This document shows, one piece after another, positions 10,268 to 19,194 of a stretch of 64,000 nucleotides of DNA. The DNA lies in contig NZ_BMSE01000009.1 in NCBI RefSeq assembly GCF_014648995.1, positions 186,001-250,000 on the forward strand, in the 5' to 3' direction. Both the position numbers and the translations under genes were made by a program. A model generated the notes under the pieces. The model was not told the DNA's origin. It saw only the letters and a list, made by a program, of their open reading frames with translations, and searched no databases. This DNA comes from Streptomyces massasporeus. Lineage in GTDB: Bacteria > Actinomycetota > Actinomycetes > Streptomycetales > Streptomycetaceae. Positions within the stretch are counted from its first letter, which is position 1; every line of letters begins with the position of its first letter.

Positions 10268-10374
10268 GGCCACGGGCTCCGGTTCCTCGTCGGAAGAGGG
10301 GCGGACACGGGTGGTGCGGGGGAGGGCGGCCGCCGCGCGCACCGATGGTCACGACGAGCGTGACGTACGTGCGG

Positions 10375-10416
10375 GCACACCGCCCCGCGCCCAGTATGAC
10401 GGGCCGGGCGGTGTGC
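10375..10416 (-). terminator. terminator hairpin downstream of fahA
   Basis: An 11-bp perfect inverted repeat (gcacaccgccc and gggcggtgtgc) encloses a loop that itself holds a GCCC/GGGC pair. It lies about 70 bp beyond the stop of the minus-strand fumarylacetoacetase gene and before the M56 gene, so it probably ends the fahA transcript. Confidence 0.65.
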
Positions 10417-10484
10417 GTCAGGGGTCGAACGACAACGGAAGGGACCGCAGGGGCGACCGTCGGCCGGCCCCCGGCCGTCCGGCG

Positions 10485-11696
10485 TCAGCCCTGGACCACT
10501 CGCCCGGTCACCTCGCCCAGCCCCACCCGCACGCCGTGCGGCCCCGGGGCCCAGGCCGTAAGGGTCACCTCGTCGCCGTCCTCCAGGAACGTGCGCTTGC
10601 CGTCGGGGAGTTCGAGGGGCTCGCGGCCGTTCCAGGTCAGCTCCAGCAGGGAGCCGCGCTCCCGTTCCGACGGGCCGCTGACCGTGCCGGAGCCGTAGAG
10701 GTCGCCGGTGCGCAGGGAGGCGCCGTTGACGGTCATGTGGGCCAGCTGCTGGGCGGCCGTCCAGTACATGGTGGAGAAGGGCGGCTCGGAGACGACGTGA
10801 CCGTTGATCGCGACGCTGATCCGCAGGTCGTAGCCGCCGGGTTCCTCGTCGCTGTCGTCCAGGTAGGGCAGCAGCTCGTGCGTCCGGGCCGGGGGCGCCA
10901 CGAGGGCCTCCTCCAGGGCGTCCAGCGGGGTGATCCACGCCGACACCGACGTGGCGAAGGACTTGCCGAGGAACGGGCCGAGGGGCACGTACTCCCAGGC
11001 CTGGACGTCGCGGGCGGACCAGTCGTTGAGGAGGCACAGCCCGAACACGTGCTCGCGGAAGTCGCCGAGGGCCACCGGCGCGCCCATCCGGGACGGCACA
11101 CCGACGACGAAACCGACCTCGGCCTCGATGTCCAGGCGGACGGACGGGCCGAATACGGGAGCGGCGTCCGTGGGGGCCTTGCGCTGGCCGGACGGCCGTG
11201 CGACCTCCGTGCCGGAGACGACGACCGTGCCGGAGCGGCCGTGGTAGCCGATGGGCAGGTGCTTCCAGTTGGGGGTGAGGGAGTCCTCCGCGTCGGGGCG
11301 GAAGATCTGCCCGACGTTCCGGGCGTGGTTCTCGGAGGCGTAGAAGTCGACGTAGTCCGCCACCTCGAACGGCAGGTGCAGATCCACCGACGACAGGGGG
11401 TGGAACAGCGGTGCGACGGTCTCGCGGTGGGACGGCACGGTCACCCAGGCGGTCAGCGCCCGGCGCACGTCCGACCAGGTGGTGCGCCCCGCGGCCAGCA
11501 GCGGGTTGAGGGTCGGTCGGGCGAGCAGGGAGGCGTACGGCGAGCCGAGCGCGTGGGCCGCGGCGCCCGCGTCCAGCACATGGTCGCCGAGCCGGACGCC
11601 CACGGTCCGGTGGGACGAGCCGGGCAGGGAGAACACGCCGTACGGCAGATTGTGCGGGCCGAAGGGGTCACCCTCGGGGACATCGAAGGGGGGCAT
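10485..11696 (-). CDS. fahA: fumarylacetoacetase
   Basis: This enzyme hydrolyses 4-fumarylacetoacetate to fumarate and acetoacetate, the last step of tyrosine and phenylalanine breakdown through homogentisate. The 403-residue protein has the N-terminal SH3-like part (PFGPHNLPYGVFS) and the C-terminal FAH fold. Visible conserved stretches are DYVDFYASENHARNVG (catalytic His region), LPIGYHGRSGTVVVSG, DIEAEVGFVVG and NDWSARDVQAWEYVPLGPF. ATG 11696 was chosen because GAGG lies 9 nt upstream; the frame extends 20 codons further without a good ribosome site. No other homogentisate-pathway gene is in the window. A palindromic region upstream (11730-11770) may bind a regulator. Confidence 0.95.
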   Translation of the reverse strand: MPPFDVPEGDPFGPHNLPYGVFSLPGSSHRTVGVRLGDHVLDAGAAAHALGSPYASLLARPTLNPLLAAGRTTWSDVRRALTAWVTVPSHRETVAPLFHPLSSVDLHLPFEVADYVDFYASENHARNVGQIFRPDAEDSLTPNWKHLPIGYHGRSGTVVVSGTEVARPSGQRKAPTDAAPVFGPSVRLDIEAEVGFVVGVPSRMGAPVALGDFREHVFGLCLLNDWSARDVQAWEYVPLGPFLGKSFATSVSAWITPLDALEEALVAPPARTHELLPYLDDSDEEPGGYDLRISVAINGHVVSEPPFSTMYWTAAQQLAHMTVNGASLRTGDLYGSGTVSGPSERERGSLLELTWNGREPLELPDGKRTFLEDGDEVTLTAWAPGPHGVRVGLGEVTGRVVQG

Positions 11697-12006
11697 CGGG
11701 TGCTGCCTCGCTTTCGGGTGTGCCATGTCGTCACCACGTATTCGTGGTCGTGCCACACGTTACGGGTGACACGCCGGTCCTGGGCAGAGTCCGAGGAGGT
11801 GGAGAGGGACGAACGGGGCAGGTGGGCCCGGGTGGGACCGGACGGGGCGACTCCGGCGGGCCGGACGGGACGCCGCATTCGTACGTGCCGGAAGTTATCC
11901 ACAGGACGCGACGCAATCTTGACGGAGCGGTGCGAACGGGGCGACTCTGGGCGGGTGCCGGAAGGCCTCGGGGAGGGGGCTTTCCCACGGCACATCTGGG
12001 GGGCGG
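11697..12006. other. divergent intergenic region fahA / polysaccharide cluster
   Basis: This 310-bp gap separates minus-strand fahA from the plus-strand aminotransferase and must hold both promoters. It contains the nested inverted repeats at 11730-11770 and one exact E. coli-type DnaA box (ttatccaca, 11895-11903). No convincing -35/-10 pair was identified and no gene is seen. Confidence 0.7.
11730..11770. promoter_or_regulatory. nested inverted repeats upstream of fahA
   Basis: The outer arms gtcacc and ggtgac are 41 bp apart end to end. Inside are cacg-tatt-cgtg and a cgtgg/ccacacg pair. The element lies 34 bp above the fahA start and could be an operator for a catabolic regulator. No regulator gene is adjacent. 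Confidence 0.4.
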
Positions 12007-13266
12007 ATGGCCATAGGGGAGGCCGGTCCGGGTTCGGTGCGGCGTGGTGCACAGCCGAAGCGGCTGGAAGAGACCATGCGCGTCCGGCTCGGCCGGGAAT
12101 GTGTGTACGTACCGTCGTGCCGTTTCGGGCTGTACGTGGCGCTGCGCCACTGGTGCCCGCCCGGCGGACGCGTGCTGATGTCGCCGGTCAACGACGACGT
12201 GATCTTCTTCGTCGTGCTCGCGGCCGGACTGCGCCCGGTGCAGGCGCCGTTGAACCCGCTCGACGCGTCCATCGACATCGATGCCGTGCCGGACGGGGTG
12301 TGGGGCTCGGTGTCGGCCGTGCTCACGACGAACCTGTACGGCAACCCGGACCCGGCGCCGCGCCTGAGGCAGAAGTGCGACGCGCTGGGGATCCCGCTGT
12401 TCGAGGACGGGGCGCACGCGATCGGCAGCCGGGTGGGGGACCGGCCGGTCGGGGCGTGGGGCGAGGCCTCGGTGTTCAGCCTGTCCAAGCACGTCGGGGC
12501 GAAGGCCGGAGGCATGCTCTCGCTCGCCGACCCCGGGTTACGGGAGGCGGTGGAGAAGACCTGCGCGGGACTGCTCGCGCCGCGCCGGACGAGCGCCGAA
12601 CTCGCCTACCTGGTCCGGCCGTACGCGGAGGCGACGGTGCGTGGCCTGCGGCTGCGGCGCGCCGCCTGGGCCGCGATCCGGCTGCTGGGTCTGGCGGACC
12701 GCGAGGAGATCCGGATGCCGCTGCGCCCGGAGGAACTCGCCCTCGCCGCCCGCCAGACGCCCGGGCTCGACGCCCACCACCCGTGGGTGCGCGTCGACAT
12801 GCACGACTACCGCCTGGAGCCCGGCCGGCTGCGGCTGCGGCGCATCGGCCACAAGCTCGACCGGCTGGACGAGGTGCTGGACGCCTGCCGGGCGGGCACG
12901 GAGCTGCTGCTGTCCACGCCCTGGGCCAAGCCGCGCGAGGGCCACGGGACGCAGCCGCTGTTCCGCGTCCCGCTGTTCGTGGCCGACCGGGACGCGGCGA
13001 TCGCGGCCCTGGCCCGGCAGGGCATCGTCGTCGGCTACCTCTACGACCCGCCCCTGGACGACTACGCCGGTGCGGAGTTCACCGACCCCTCACCGGCCCC
13101 CGGGGCGGCCCGCTGGTTCGCGCGGCACGCGCTGCCCGTGGACCCGCTGCGGGCGCGGACGGTCGTCGAGGTGCTGGAGCGCTCCGGGGCACAGCCGGTC
13201 CGGGCGCCGGGAGAACTGCCCGGGAGCAGGCAGACACCGGGAGGGCTGGGACAGTCCCGTGGCTGA
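12007..13266 (+). CDS. DegT/DnrJ/EryC1/StrS-type aminotransferase with a TTA codon
   Basis: This is a fold-type I PLP enzyme of the sugar-aminotransferase superfamily, likely making an amino sugar or amino-substituted precursor for a surface polysaccharide. The PLP-contact motif FEDGAHAIGS is near residue 135, and the Schiff-base lysine in VFSLSKHVGAKAGGM is about residue 161. Two residues after it depart from the usual GEGG (here KAGG). Leu178 is encoded by TTA (12538-12540), the only in-frame TTA I found in the window; in Streptomyces such codons need the developmentally regulated bldA tRNA. ATG 12076 with a GGAAGAG ribosome site is an alternative start that would remove 23 residues. The end overlaps the flippase start by 8 bp, indicating one operon. 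Confidence 0.82.
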   Translation: MAIGEAGPGSVRRGAQPKRLEETMRVRLGRECVYVPSCRFGLYVALRHWCPPGGRVLMSPVNDDVIFFVVLAAGLRPVQAPLNPLDASIDIDAVPDGVWGSVSAVLTTNLYGNPDPAPRLRQKCDALGIPLFEDGAHAIGSRVGDRPVGAWGEASVFSLSKHVGAKAGGMLSLADPGLREAVEKTCAGLLAPRRTSAELAYLVRPYAEATVRGLRLRRAAWAAIRLLGLADREEIRMPLRPEELALAARQTPGLDAHHPWVRVDMHDYRLEPGRLRLRRIGHKLDRLDEVLDACRAGTELLLSTPWAKPREGHGTQPLFRVPLFVADRDAAIAALARQGIVVGYLYDPPLDDYAGAEFTDPSPAPGAARWFARHALPVDPLRARTVVEVLERSGAQPVRAPGELPGSRQTPGGLGQSRG

Positions 13267-15526
13267 GATCCAGGTGCACGAGCCCGCCGCCGCGCGCACC
13301 GACGGCGGCGGACCGAAGCCTGCCAGCAGCGACCACACCCACGACTCACTGTTCAAGAACGCCTACTTCCTCATGCTCAGCACCGGCGTCTCCGCCGTAC
13401 TGGGCCTGGGATTCTGGCTGGTGGCCGCCCGCTACTACACGGAGGAGGCCGTCGGCCAGGGCTCGGCCGCGATCGCCGCGATGCGGCTGCTCGCCAGCAT
13501 CACCGCGACGACGATGATCGGCGCCGTCGTCCGCTTCGTCCCGCGCGCGGGGCGGGAGACCGGGCGTCTGGTGTGGGGCACGTACGTGGCCAGTTCGCTG
13601 GTCGTCGCGCTCGCCGCCGCCGTCTTCCTGCTCACGCTCGACGCCTGGGGAGCGTCCTACGCCCCTCTGGGCACGCCCATGGCGGGCGCGGTGTTCGTCG
13701 CGGCCTGTGTGGCCTGGGCGTTGCTCACCCTCCAGGACGGGGTGCTCACCGGACTGCGCAAGGCGGAGTGGGTGCCCGCCGGGAACGCGGTGTTCTCCGT
13801 CGGGAAGCTGGCCCTCCTGGCCGTCTTCGCCGGCACGCTGCCCGTCCTCGGCATCTTCGTCTCCTGGGCGGTGGCGATCGCCTTCTCCACGCTGCCGCTG
13901 GGCTGGCTGATCTTCCGCCGGCTCATCCCGCGGCAGGCGGAGGCCGACCGCGACAAGGAACCCCCGAAGATCAAGGACATGGGCCGCTTCCTGGCCGGGG
14001 ACTCGCTGGGCGCGCTGTTCAGCCTGGCGATGATCAACCTGCTGCCGGTGATGGTCGCCGTCCGCTTCAGCGCCGCCGAGAACGGCTACTTCTACGTGGC
14101 CTACACCGTCGGCGGCACGATGGAGTTCATGGCCATCAACATGGCCTCGTCGCTCACCGCGCACGCCTCGCACGACCCGCGCCAGCTCGCCGACGGCGTC
14201 CGCGGCGCCCTGCGGCGCATGACACTGCTGCTGGTCCCGGTCGTGGCCGTGCTGGTCGTCTTCGCCCCCTACATCCTCACGCCCTTCAGCCCGGACTACG
14301 CCGAGCACGGCTCGACCGTGCTGCGGTTGCTCGCCCTCGGCGCCCTGCCACGGGTGGTGGTGGAGCTGTACATCGGCGTGCTGCGCGTCCAGGGGCGCAC
14401 GGGCGTGCTGGCCGCCCTCCAAGGCGCCATGTGTGCCCTGGTGCTGGGCTGCGCCGCCGTGCTGTTCACCCCGGCCGGGATCGCCGGCGCGGGCTGGGCG
14501 GTGCTGCTGAGCATGACGCTGATCGCCGTCGTCTCCACGGCCGGTCTGCGCGCGGCCCTGCGCCACGACGACAGCGCACCCCCCGCCCGTACGCCCGCCG
14601 GCCCCGCCTACGGCACCCACTGGGCGAAACTCAACGCCACCGCCGGGTACGGCACGACCTGGGCCCGCCGGGCCGCCTACCAGCCCAGGGACGGCGACCA
14701 GGACACGGTCACGCTGTTCATCGGACGCCCCGGCTACGAACGCGAGGCGCTCCAGGCGGACACGCTGGCGCTGATCGTGCGACCGGAGGGACCGACCAGG
14801 GAACCCCCGCCCCACGAGCCCGGAGAACCGGAGCAGGAGCCGCAGGAGCGGCGGCTGAGAGGTGCCCTGTGGAGCCTGCTCGCAGTGGCCTGCCTCTTCT
14901 TCCTCGCTCCGCTGCGGGACCTGCCGTGGCTCGACGGCGCCTCGCGGGCCGCCCTGACCGGACGTCAGTTGCTGGAGGGCCTGCCCCTGCCGTCGCTCAC
15001 CGCGGGCGGCCTGCTGCTCGTGGTGTTCGTCGCCGCCGTCACGCTGAGCACCCGGCGCGACCCGTGGCTGCCCGGCACCGCACTGGCCGCCGCCCTGCTC
15101 GCCCTGTACACCGCACCGGTCGCCCTCGGACGGGAACCGCGGCCGGTGGACGGGGCGTTCTATGAGAAGACGGCCGGCTTCCTGGCGGACGCGCTCGGGC
15201 TCGACGGGCCCGAGCCGCTGCTGCGCTGGGCGCCGCCGGCCTGCCAGCTGCTGTGTCTCCTACCGCTGGGGCTGCTGCTCGCGAGGGCGGGCGGACGGCC
15301 GACGTGGCCGGGGCGCTGGGGGGTTCTGTATCTCGTCGCGGTCGGCGGCTGGGTGTGGCGCGACGCGCTCGCACCCCTCGCGCCGCCCCTGCTCGTCGCC
15401 CTCGCGCTGCTCCTGCTGCTCCATCACGCCGCCTCGGCGTGGGCGCGCTCCCGCACCACGGCCTCACCAGGCCCCATAGCCAACCGACCGGCCGACGGGC
15501 CACCGACCGGCCCGCCCCGCGACTGA
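13259..15526 (+). CDS. polysaccharide flippase (Wzx/MATE-like) with a C-terminal membrane extension
   Basis: This is a multi-pass membrane protein that probably flips a lipid-linked glycan precursor outward. Residues about 30-440 contain the helices of the polysaccharide-biosynthesis/Wzx fold (FLMLSTGVSAVLGLGFWLVA near the N-terminus, FLAGDSLGALFSLAMINLL mid-protein). A hydrophilic segment of about 80 residues follows, then about five more membrane segments (residues 535-735) not found in ordinary Wzx. GTG 13259 was chosen because it follows GGAGGG and overlaps the upstream gene by 8 bp; the frame is open much further upstream inside the aminotransferase but is not coding there. The product is about 755 residues. 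Its place in the cluster supports a role in surface-polymer export. Confidence 0.82.
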   Translation: MAEIQVHEPAAARTDGGGPKPASSDHTHDSLFKNAYFLMLSTGVSAVLGLGFWLVAARYYTEEAVGQGSAAIAAMRLLASITATTMIGAVVRFVPRAGRETGRLVWGTYVASSLVVALAAAVFLLTLDAWGASYAPLGTPMAGAVFVAACVAWALLTLQDGVLTGLRKAEWVPAGNAVFSVGKLALLAVFAGTLPVLGIFVSWAVAIAFSTLPLGWLIFRRLIPRQAEADRDKEPPKIKDMGRFLAGDSLGALFSLAMINLLPVMVAVRFSAAENGYFYVAYTVGGTMEFMAINMASSLTAHASHDPRQLADGVRGALRRMTLLLVPVVAVLVVFAPYILTPFSPDYAEHGSTVLRLLALGALPRVVVELYIGVLRVQGRTGVLAALQGAMCALVLGCAAVLFTPAGIAGAGWAVLLSMTLIAVVSTAGLRAALRHDDSAPPARTPAGPAYGTHWAKLNATAGYGTTWARRAAYQPRDGDQDTVTLFIGRPGYEREALQADTLALIVRPEGPTREPPPHEPGEPEQEPQERRLRGALWSLLAVACLFFLAPLRDLPWLDGASRAALTGRQLLEGLPLPSLTAGGLLLVVFVAAVTLSTRRDPWLPGTALAAALLALYTAPVALGREPRPVDGAFYEKTAGFLADALGLDGPEPLLRWAPPACQLLCLLPLGLLLARAGGRPTWPGRWGVLYLVAVGGWVWRDALAPLAPPLLVALALLLLLHHAASAWARSRTTASPGPIANRPADGPPTGPPRD

Positions 15527-15646
15527 TCACACCCGAAGCCGAGACGGATCCGGTCTCAGGGCCGAACAAGCCCGAGCAGAGCCCGAGCAAAGCCGAAACA
15601 GAGCCGAAGCAGAGCCGAAGAGAGCAACCGCCAGGGGGGAACCACC

Positions 15647-17614
15647 GTGCGTCCGCCAACCACACCGAGGGAGAGATCCACGCCGGAACCCACACCCGCA
15701 CGGGACGGCGCGAACACCTCCGGCAGCGGCCCCGAGACGGCCAGCCAGTCCTCCAGCCCCTCCTCCTCGGAGTCCTCCAGCCCCGCCCACGAGCCCGTGA
15801 CGGATCTGTCCGACCTGCCCCCCGCCTGGTCCGGGCGGGGCGCCCAGGCCTGGCCCGGTGTTCCGCTGCTCGTGGCGCTCGCCCTGTGGGTGTACGCCAT
15901 GCGGCACACCGACGTCTCGCGGCTCGACGACTACGGGCTGGTCAGCGCGCTGCACCCGGCCTTCTGGGCGGGACTCGCGGTGCTCACCACCGGCTTCTGG
16001 TTCACGGTCCGCGACGCGCGCCGGCCGGCCGCCTGGTCGGCGGTGTACGTGCTCGGTCTGCTGGTGATGGAGCGGGCCACGCAGGCGGTGCTCTACCCGA
16101 CCCCGCTGTACGCCTGGGCGTGGAAGCACGAGGCGGTCATCGACCATCTGCTCACGGCCGGCGGTCTGCAGACGGCCGATCAGGTCGGCGACATGGCCGT
16201 GTACGACCAGTGGCCGGGCTTCTTCGCCGCCCAGGCCGCCCTGCAGCGGCTGCTCGGCGTGGACTCCGCGGCGATGTTCATGGCCTGGTGGCCCCTGGCC
16301 TCCAGTCTGATGCTGCTGCTCCCGCTGCTGCTGATCTACCGCACCTTCACCGAGGACCGGCGGCTGATCTGGACCGCGGTCTGGCTCTTCTACGTCGCCA
16401 ACTGGGTCGGGCAGGACTACTTCTCCCCCCAGTCGGTGGCGTACGCGCTGCACGTGGGCGTCCTCGCCGTCGTCCTGCGGCGCTTCGGCCGGTCCGCGGT
16501 GCGGCGGGGCCGTCCGCGGCAGGCCGTGTGGACGGTGGTGATCACCGTCATGATCACGGCGATCGTCATCTCCCACCAGCTCACCCCGGGCATGCTGGTC
16601 GTCTGCCTGCTCGCCCTGTGCCTGAGCCGCCGCTACCGCGACTGGGTCCCGGTGGTCACGACCGTCGTGATCTTCCTGGCCTGGTGCCTCACGGCCGCGC
16701 TGCCCTTCCTGTCCGCGGCGATGCCGGACATGATCCGCTCCATCGGCGACGTCGGGGCCAACGTCGAGACGGGCTACGGCGCCACCCCGACCGGCACCGG
16801 AGCGATCGCCACCTCCTGGGCGGCCCGGCTGCTGTCCGGTTCCGTGCTGCTGCTCGCGGCCGTCGGCGTGCTGCGCCAGCGGGTGCTGCGCCACCGCGCG
16901 TGGCCCCTGCTGCTGGTCGCGGCGGCCCCGCTGCCGATGTTCGCGGCGAGCAGTTACGGCAGCGAGATGATCTTCCGGGTGCTGCTGTTCATGCTGCCCG
17001 GCGCCGCCTTCTTCGCCGCCGCCGCGCTGCTGCCCAAGGTCCGCACGCTGGCCGCCGACGCCGCCGCACAGGAGGCCGGCAACCGCCGGGCCACCGGCCC
17101 CGCCAAGGCCCGCCGGTGGGGGATCGGCACCTGGGTGCCGCTGGCCGCGCTGCTCGGCGGAACCCTGGCGTTCGTCCCGGCCTACTCGGGCAAGGACCGG
17201 ATCAACTACTTCCCGCCGCAGGAGGTCGCCCTCGTACGGCAGCTCTTCGACCAGGCGCCGGACGGCTCGCTGGTCGTGGCCGCCAACCGCAACTACCCGG
17301 ACGCGTACGCCTCCTACTGGAGCGTCGACCACTACTGGTTCCTCGACGACGCCCGCAGTCACGTCGACCGGATCGTCAGGAGCCCCGCCGCCACCCTCGC
17401 GCGGGACATGGCCGGGGTGGAGCGGCCGGGCCGGGCCTACTTCCTGCTCACCCAGGGGCAGCTGGCCAACTCCGAGATGAACGGGCAGCTCGACAAGGCG
17501 CAGCTGAACCGCATCCAGAGGTCCGTCGCCGCGTCGCCGCGGTTCCGGCTGGTGGCGGAGAACAGCGCCGGGTGGCTCTACGTCCTGAAGCAGTCAGAGG
17601 GAGCGGAGCGATGA
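15647..17614 (+). CDS. large multi-pass membrane protein, possible GT-C-type glycosyltransferase or polymerase
   Basis: I do not recognise a named family. The 655-residue protein starts with 65 Ser/Pro/Glu-rich residues, probably cytoplasmic. About eleven hydrophobic segments follow, and then a soluble C-terminal domain of about 140 residues (KDRINYFPPQEVALVRQLFD onward) that is probably extracellular. This layout (many helices plus an outward domain) is common to GT-C glycosyltransferases and O-antigen-type polymerases. It lies between a flippase and a glycoside hydrolase in an apparent polysaccharide operon, so assembly of the polymer is the best guess. GTG 15647 has a strong AGGGGGGA ribosome site 6 nt upstream. 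The stop overlaps the next start (ATGA). Confidence 0.75.
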   Translation: MRPPTTPRERSTPEPTPARDGANTSGSGPETASQSSSPSSSESSSPAHEPVTDLSDLPPAWSGRGAQAWPGVPLLVALALWVYAMRHTDVSRLDDYGLVSALHPAFWAGLAVLTTGFWFTVRDARRPAAWSAVYVLGLLVMERATQAVLYPTPLYAWAWKHEAVIDHLLTAGGLQTADQVGDMAVYDQWPGFFAAQAALQRLLGVDSAAMFMAWWPLASSLMLLLPLLLIYRTFTEDRRLIWTAVWLFYVANWVGQDYFSPQSVAYALHVGVLAVVLRRFGRSAVRRGRPRQAVWTVVITVMITAIVISHQLTPGMLVVCLLALCLSRRYRDWVPVVTTVVIFLAWCLTAALPFLSAAMPDMIRSIGDVGANVETGYGATPTGTGAIATSWAARLLSGSVLLLAAVGVLRQRVLRHRAWPLLLVAAAPLPMFAASSYGSEMIFRVLLFMLPGAAFFAAAALLPKVRTLAADAAAQEAGNRRATGPAKARRWGIGTWVPLAALLGGTLAFVPAYSGKDRINYFPPQEVALVRQLFDQAPDGSLVVAANRNYPDAYASYWSVDHYWFLDDARSHVDRIVRSPAATLARDMAGVERPGRAYFLLTQGQLANSEMNGQLDKAQLNRIQRSVAASPRFRLVAENSAGWLYVLKQSEGAER

Positions 17615-18039
17615 CACCGCAGGAACTCGTGGTCCGGATGCTGCCCCCATTCGGCGGCTGGCTGGCGCTGGCCGCGCTCGCCCTGCCCGGCGGATCGCCG
17701 CTGCGGGGCGCGGCGGTCGTGCTCTTCCTGGCGGCGGGCCCGGGCGCGGCCGTGGTCAGAGTCTGCGCCCCCGCCCTGGGGGCGCGGCCCGCCGAAGGGC
17801 CCGTGGAGCGCCGGGACCCGGACTTCGCCCGCCACTCCGACCTGCTGGAACGGCTGATGCTGACGCTGTTCCTGAGCATCGGAGCCTTGATGCTCGTCGC
17901 GACCGTGCTGATCGCCACACACGCCTTCAGCGCACAGCGGGTGCTGCTGACGCTGACGCTGCTGACCACACTCGCCGCGTTCTGCCCGCCCCTGCGCGCC
18001 TCCCCGCGGCCGAGGACACCGAAGGGTTCCGCTCAGTGA
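17611..18039 (+). CDS. small membrane protein of the polysaccharide cluster
   Basis: This protein of 142 residues has about four hydrophobic segments (WLALAALALPGG, AVVLFLAAGPGAAVV, LMLTLFLSIGALMLVATV, VLLTLTLLTTLAAF) and a charged central loop. No family is recognised. It overlaps both neighbours by four bases (ATGA at its start, GTGA at its end), so it is translated with the large membrane protein and the hydrolase and may be an accessory subunit of the former. Confidence 0.8.
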   Translation: MTPQELVVRMLPPFGGWLALAALALPGGSPLRGAAVVLFLAAGPGAAVVRVCAPALGARPAEGPVERRDPDFARHSDLLERLMLTLFLSIGALMLVATVLIATHAFSAQRVLLTLTLLTTLAAFCPPLRASPRPRTPKGSAQ

Positions 18040-19181
18040 GGTTCAACCGTCCCCACCGTCCCTTTCGCCGCACGCCGAGCACGACCGGAGGACAGCACCG
18101 AAAAGATCCACACGAGGAGCAGTCCGCCGGCCCGTCGGCATCGGGCCGGCGCCGACTGCTGATCACGTCCGCCACGGTCGTCAGCGCCGTCCTGGTCGCC
18201 GCGTTCGCCCTGCGGGACGCATCGGGGCCGGGCTCGGGAGCCGCCGGCTCCAAGGCGGACTGCCGCCCCACGGCCCTCCTGGAGCCGCCCTGCGGCGCCT
18301 GGTTCGGCGCGTTCGTGCCGCACGAGCGCGACGACCTCCCGGAGAAGGTGCGCGCCTACGAGAAGCGCGTGGGACGCGAGCTCGACATCGTGTACACGTA
18401 CCACGACATGTCCCTGGCCTCGGGCGCCCGCCGCGAGGGCCAGCTGCTCACCCCCGAGGAACAACGCGTCGGCGAGGACCATCTGCTGCTGCTCTCCTGG
18501 GAGAGCAAGTGGTGGGGCGGCACGAAGCAGCAGCAGCCGACCTGGAAGCAGATCGCCTCCGGCGAGCTGGACGACAAGGTCATCGACGTCCAGGCCCGGC
18601 GCATCAAGGACTACGGCAAGAAGGTGTTCCTCTCCTTCGACCTGGAGATGGACACCCGCACCCCGGCCAGCGGCACACCCGCCGACTATGTGAAGGCCTA
18701 CCGGCACATCCACGACCGGTTCCGCGAACTGGGCGTGGACAACGTGGTGTGGACGTGGATCACCACCGGGTACCTCGACCACGCGGACGAGATCAAGAAG
18801 ATGTACCCGGGCGACGACTACGTCGACTGGGTCGGCTACAACCAGTACAACTACTACCGCTGCCACGACGCCGGCTGGCTGACCTTCGCGCAGACGCAAG
18901 CCGCCACGCACGACTGGATCCGGGACAACATCTCCGACGACAAGCCGCTGATGCTCTCCGAGTTCGGCACCGCCGCCGACGCGAACCGCCCGCAGCGGCA
19001 GGCCGAGTGGTACGCGCGGGTGCCCGGGGTGCTGAAGGACCTGGACGGTGTCAAGGCCGCCCTTCAGTGGAACTACCGCGACCCCGGACCGCACTGCAAC
19101 CTGGCGCTGGCGAACGACGCGGCCTGGGACAGCCTACGCAAGGCGGTCGCCGACCCGTACCTCAACCAGCCGCCGCGGTAG
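18036..19181 (+). CDS. membrane-anchored glycoside hydrolase, GH26-like
   Basis: This is a probable extracellular glycanase. A basic cytoplasmic N-terminus of about 45 residues is followed by one membrane anchor (LLITSATVVSAVLVAAFAL). The catalytic domain spans residues 85-375. It has the layout of GH26 beta-mannanase-like TIM barrels: FGAFVPHERDD at the start, VFLSFDLEMD with a candidate acid/base Glu, VVWTWITTGYLD, VDWVGYNQYN, and PLMLSEFGTAAD with the candidate nucleophile Glu. The substrate is unknown. Being encoded with a flippase and membrane polymer genes, it may trim or release the same polymer. The GTG start overlaps the previous stop (GTGA). It converges with the deacetylase gene across 13 bp. 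Confidence 0.78.
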   Translation: MRFNRPHRPFRRTPSTTGGQHRKDPHEEQSAGPSASGRRRLLITSATVVSAVLVAAFALRDASGPGSGAAGSKADCRPTALLEPPCGAWFGAFVPHERDDLPEKVRAYEKRVGRELDIVYTYHDMSLASGARREGQLLTPEEQRVGEDHLLLLSWESKWWGGTKQQQPTWKQIASGELDDKVIDVQARRIKDYGKKVFLSFDLEMDTRTPASGTPADYVKAYRHIHDRFRELGVDNVVWTWITTGYLDHADEIKKMYPGDDYVDWVGYNQYNYYRCHDAGWLTFAQTQAATHDWIRDNISDDKPLMLSEFGTAADANRPQRQAEWYARVPGVLKDLDGVKAALQWNYRDPGPHCNLALANDAAWDSLRKAVADPYLNQPPR

Positions 19182-19194
19182 TCCCCACCGGGGT

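Noticed and set aside
11895..11903. Replication origin
   Set aside because: A single DnaA box without dnaA, dnaN or a box cluster is not an origin. The same holds for 59054-59062.
6783..13517. A 2244-codon open frame on the plus strand
   Set aside because: It runs opposite several well-supported minus-strand genes, is Gly/Val/Arg-rich without domains, and is an artefact of GC-rich third positions.
15527..15646. Coding continuation of the flippase into the repeat region
   Set aside because: The flippase frame stops at 15526, and the repeats have no in-frame start with a ribosome site before 15647.
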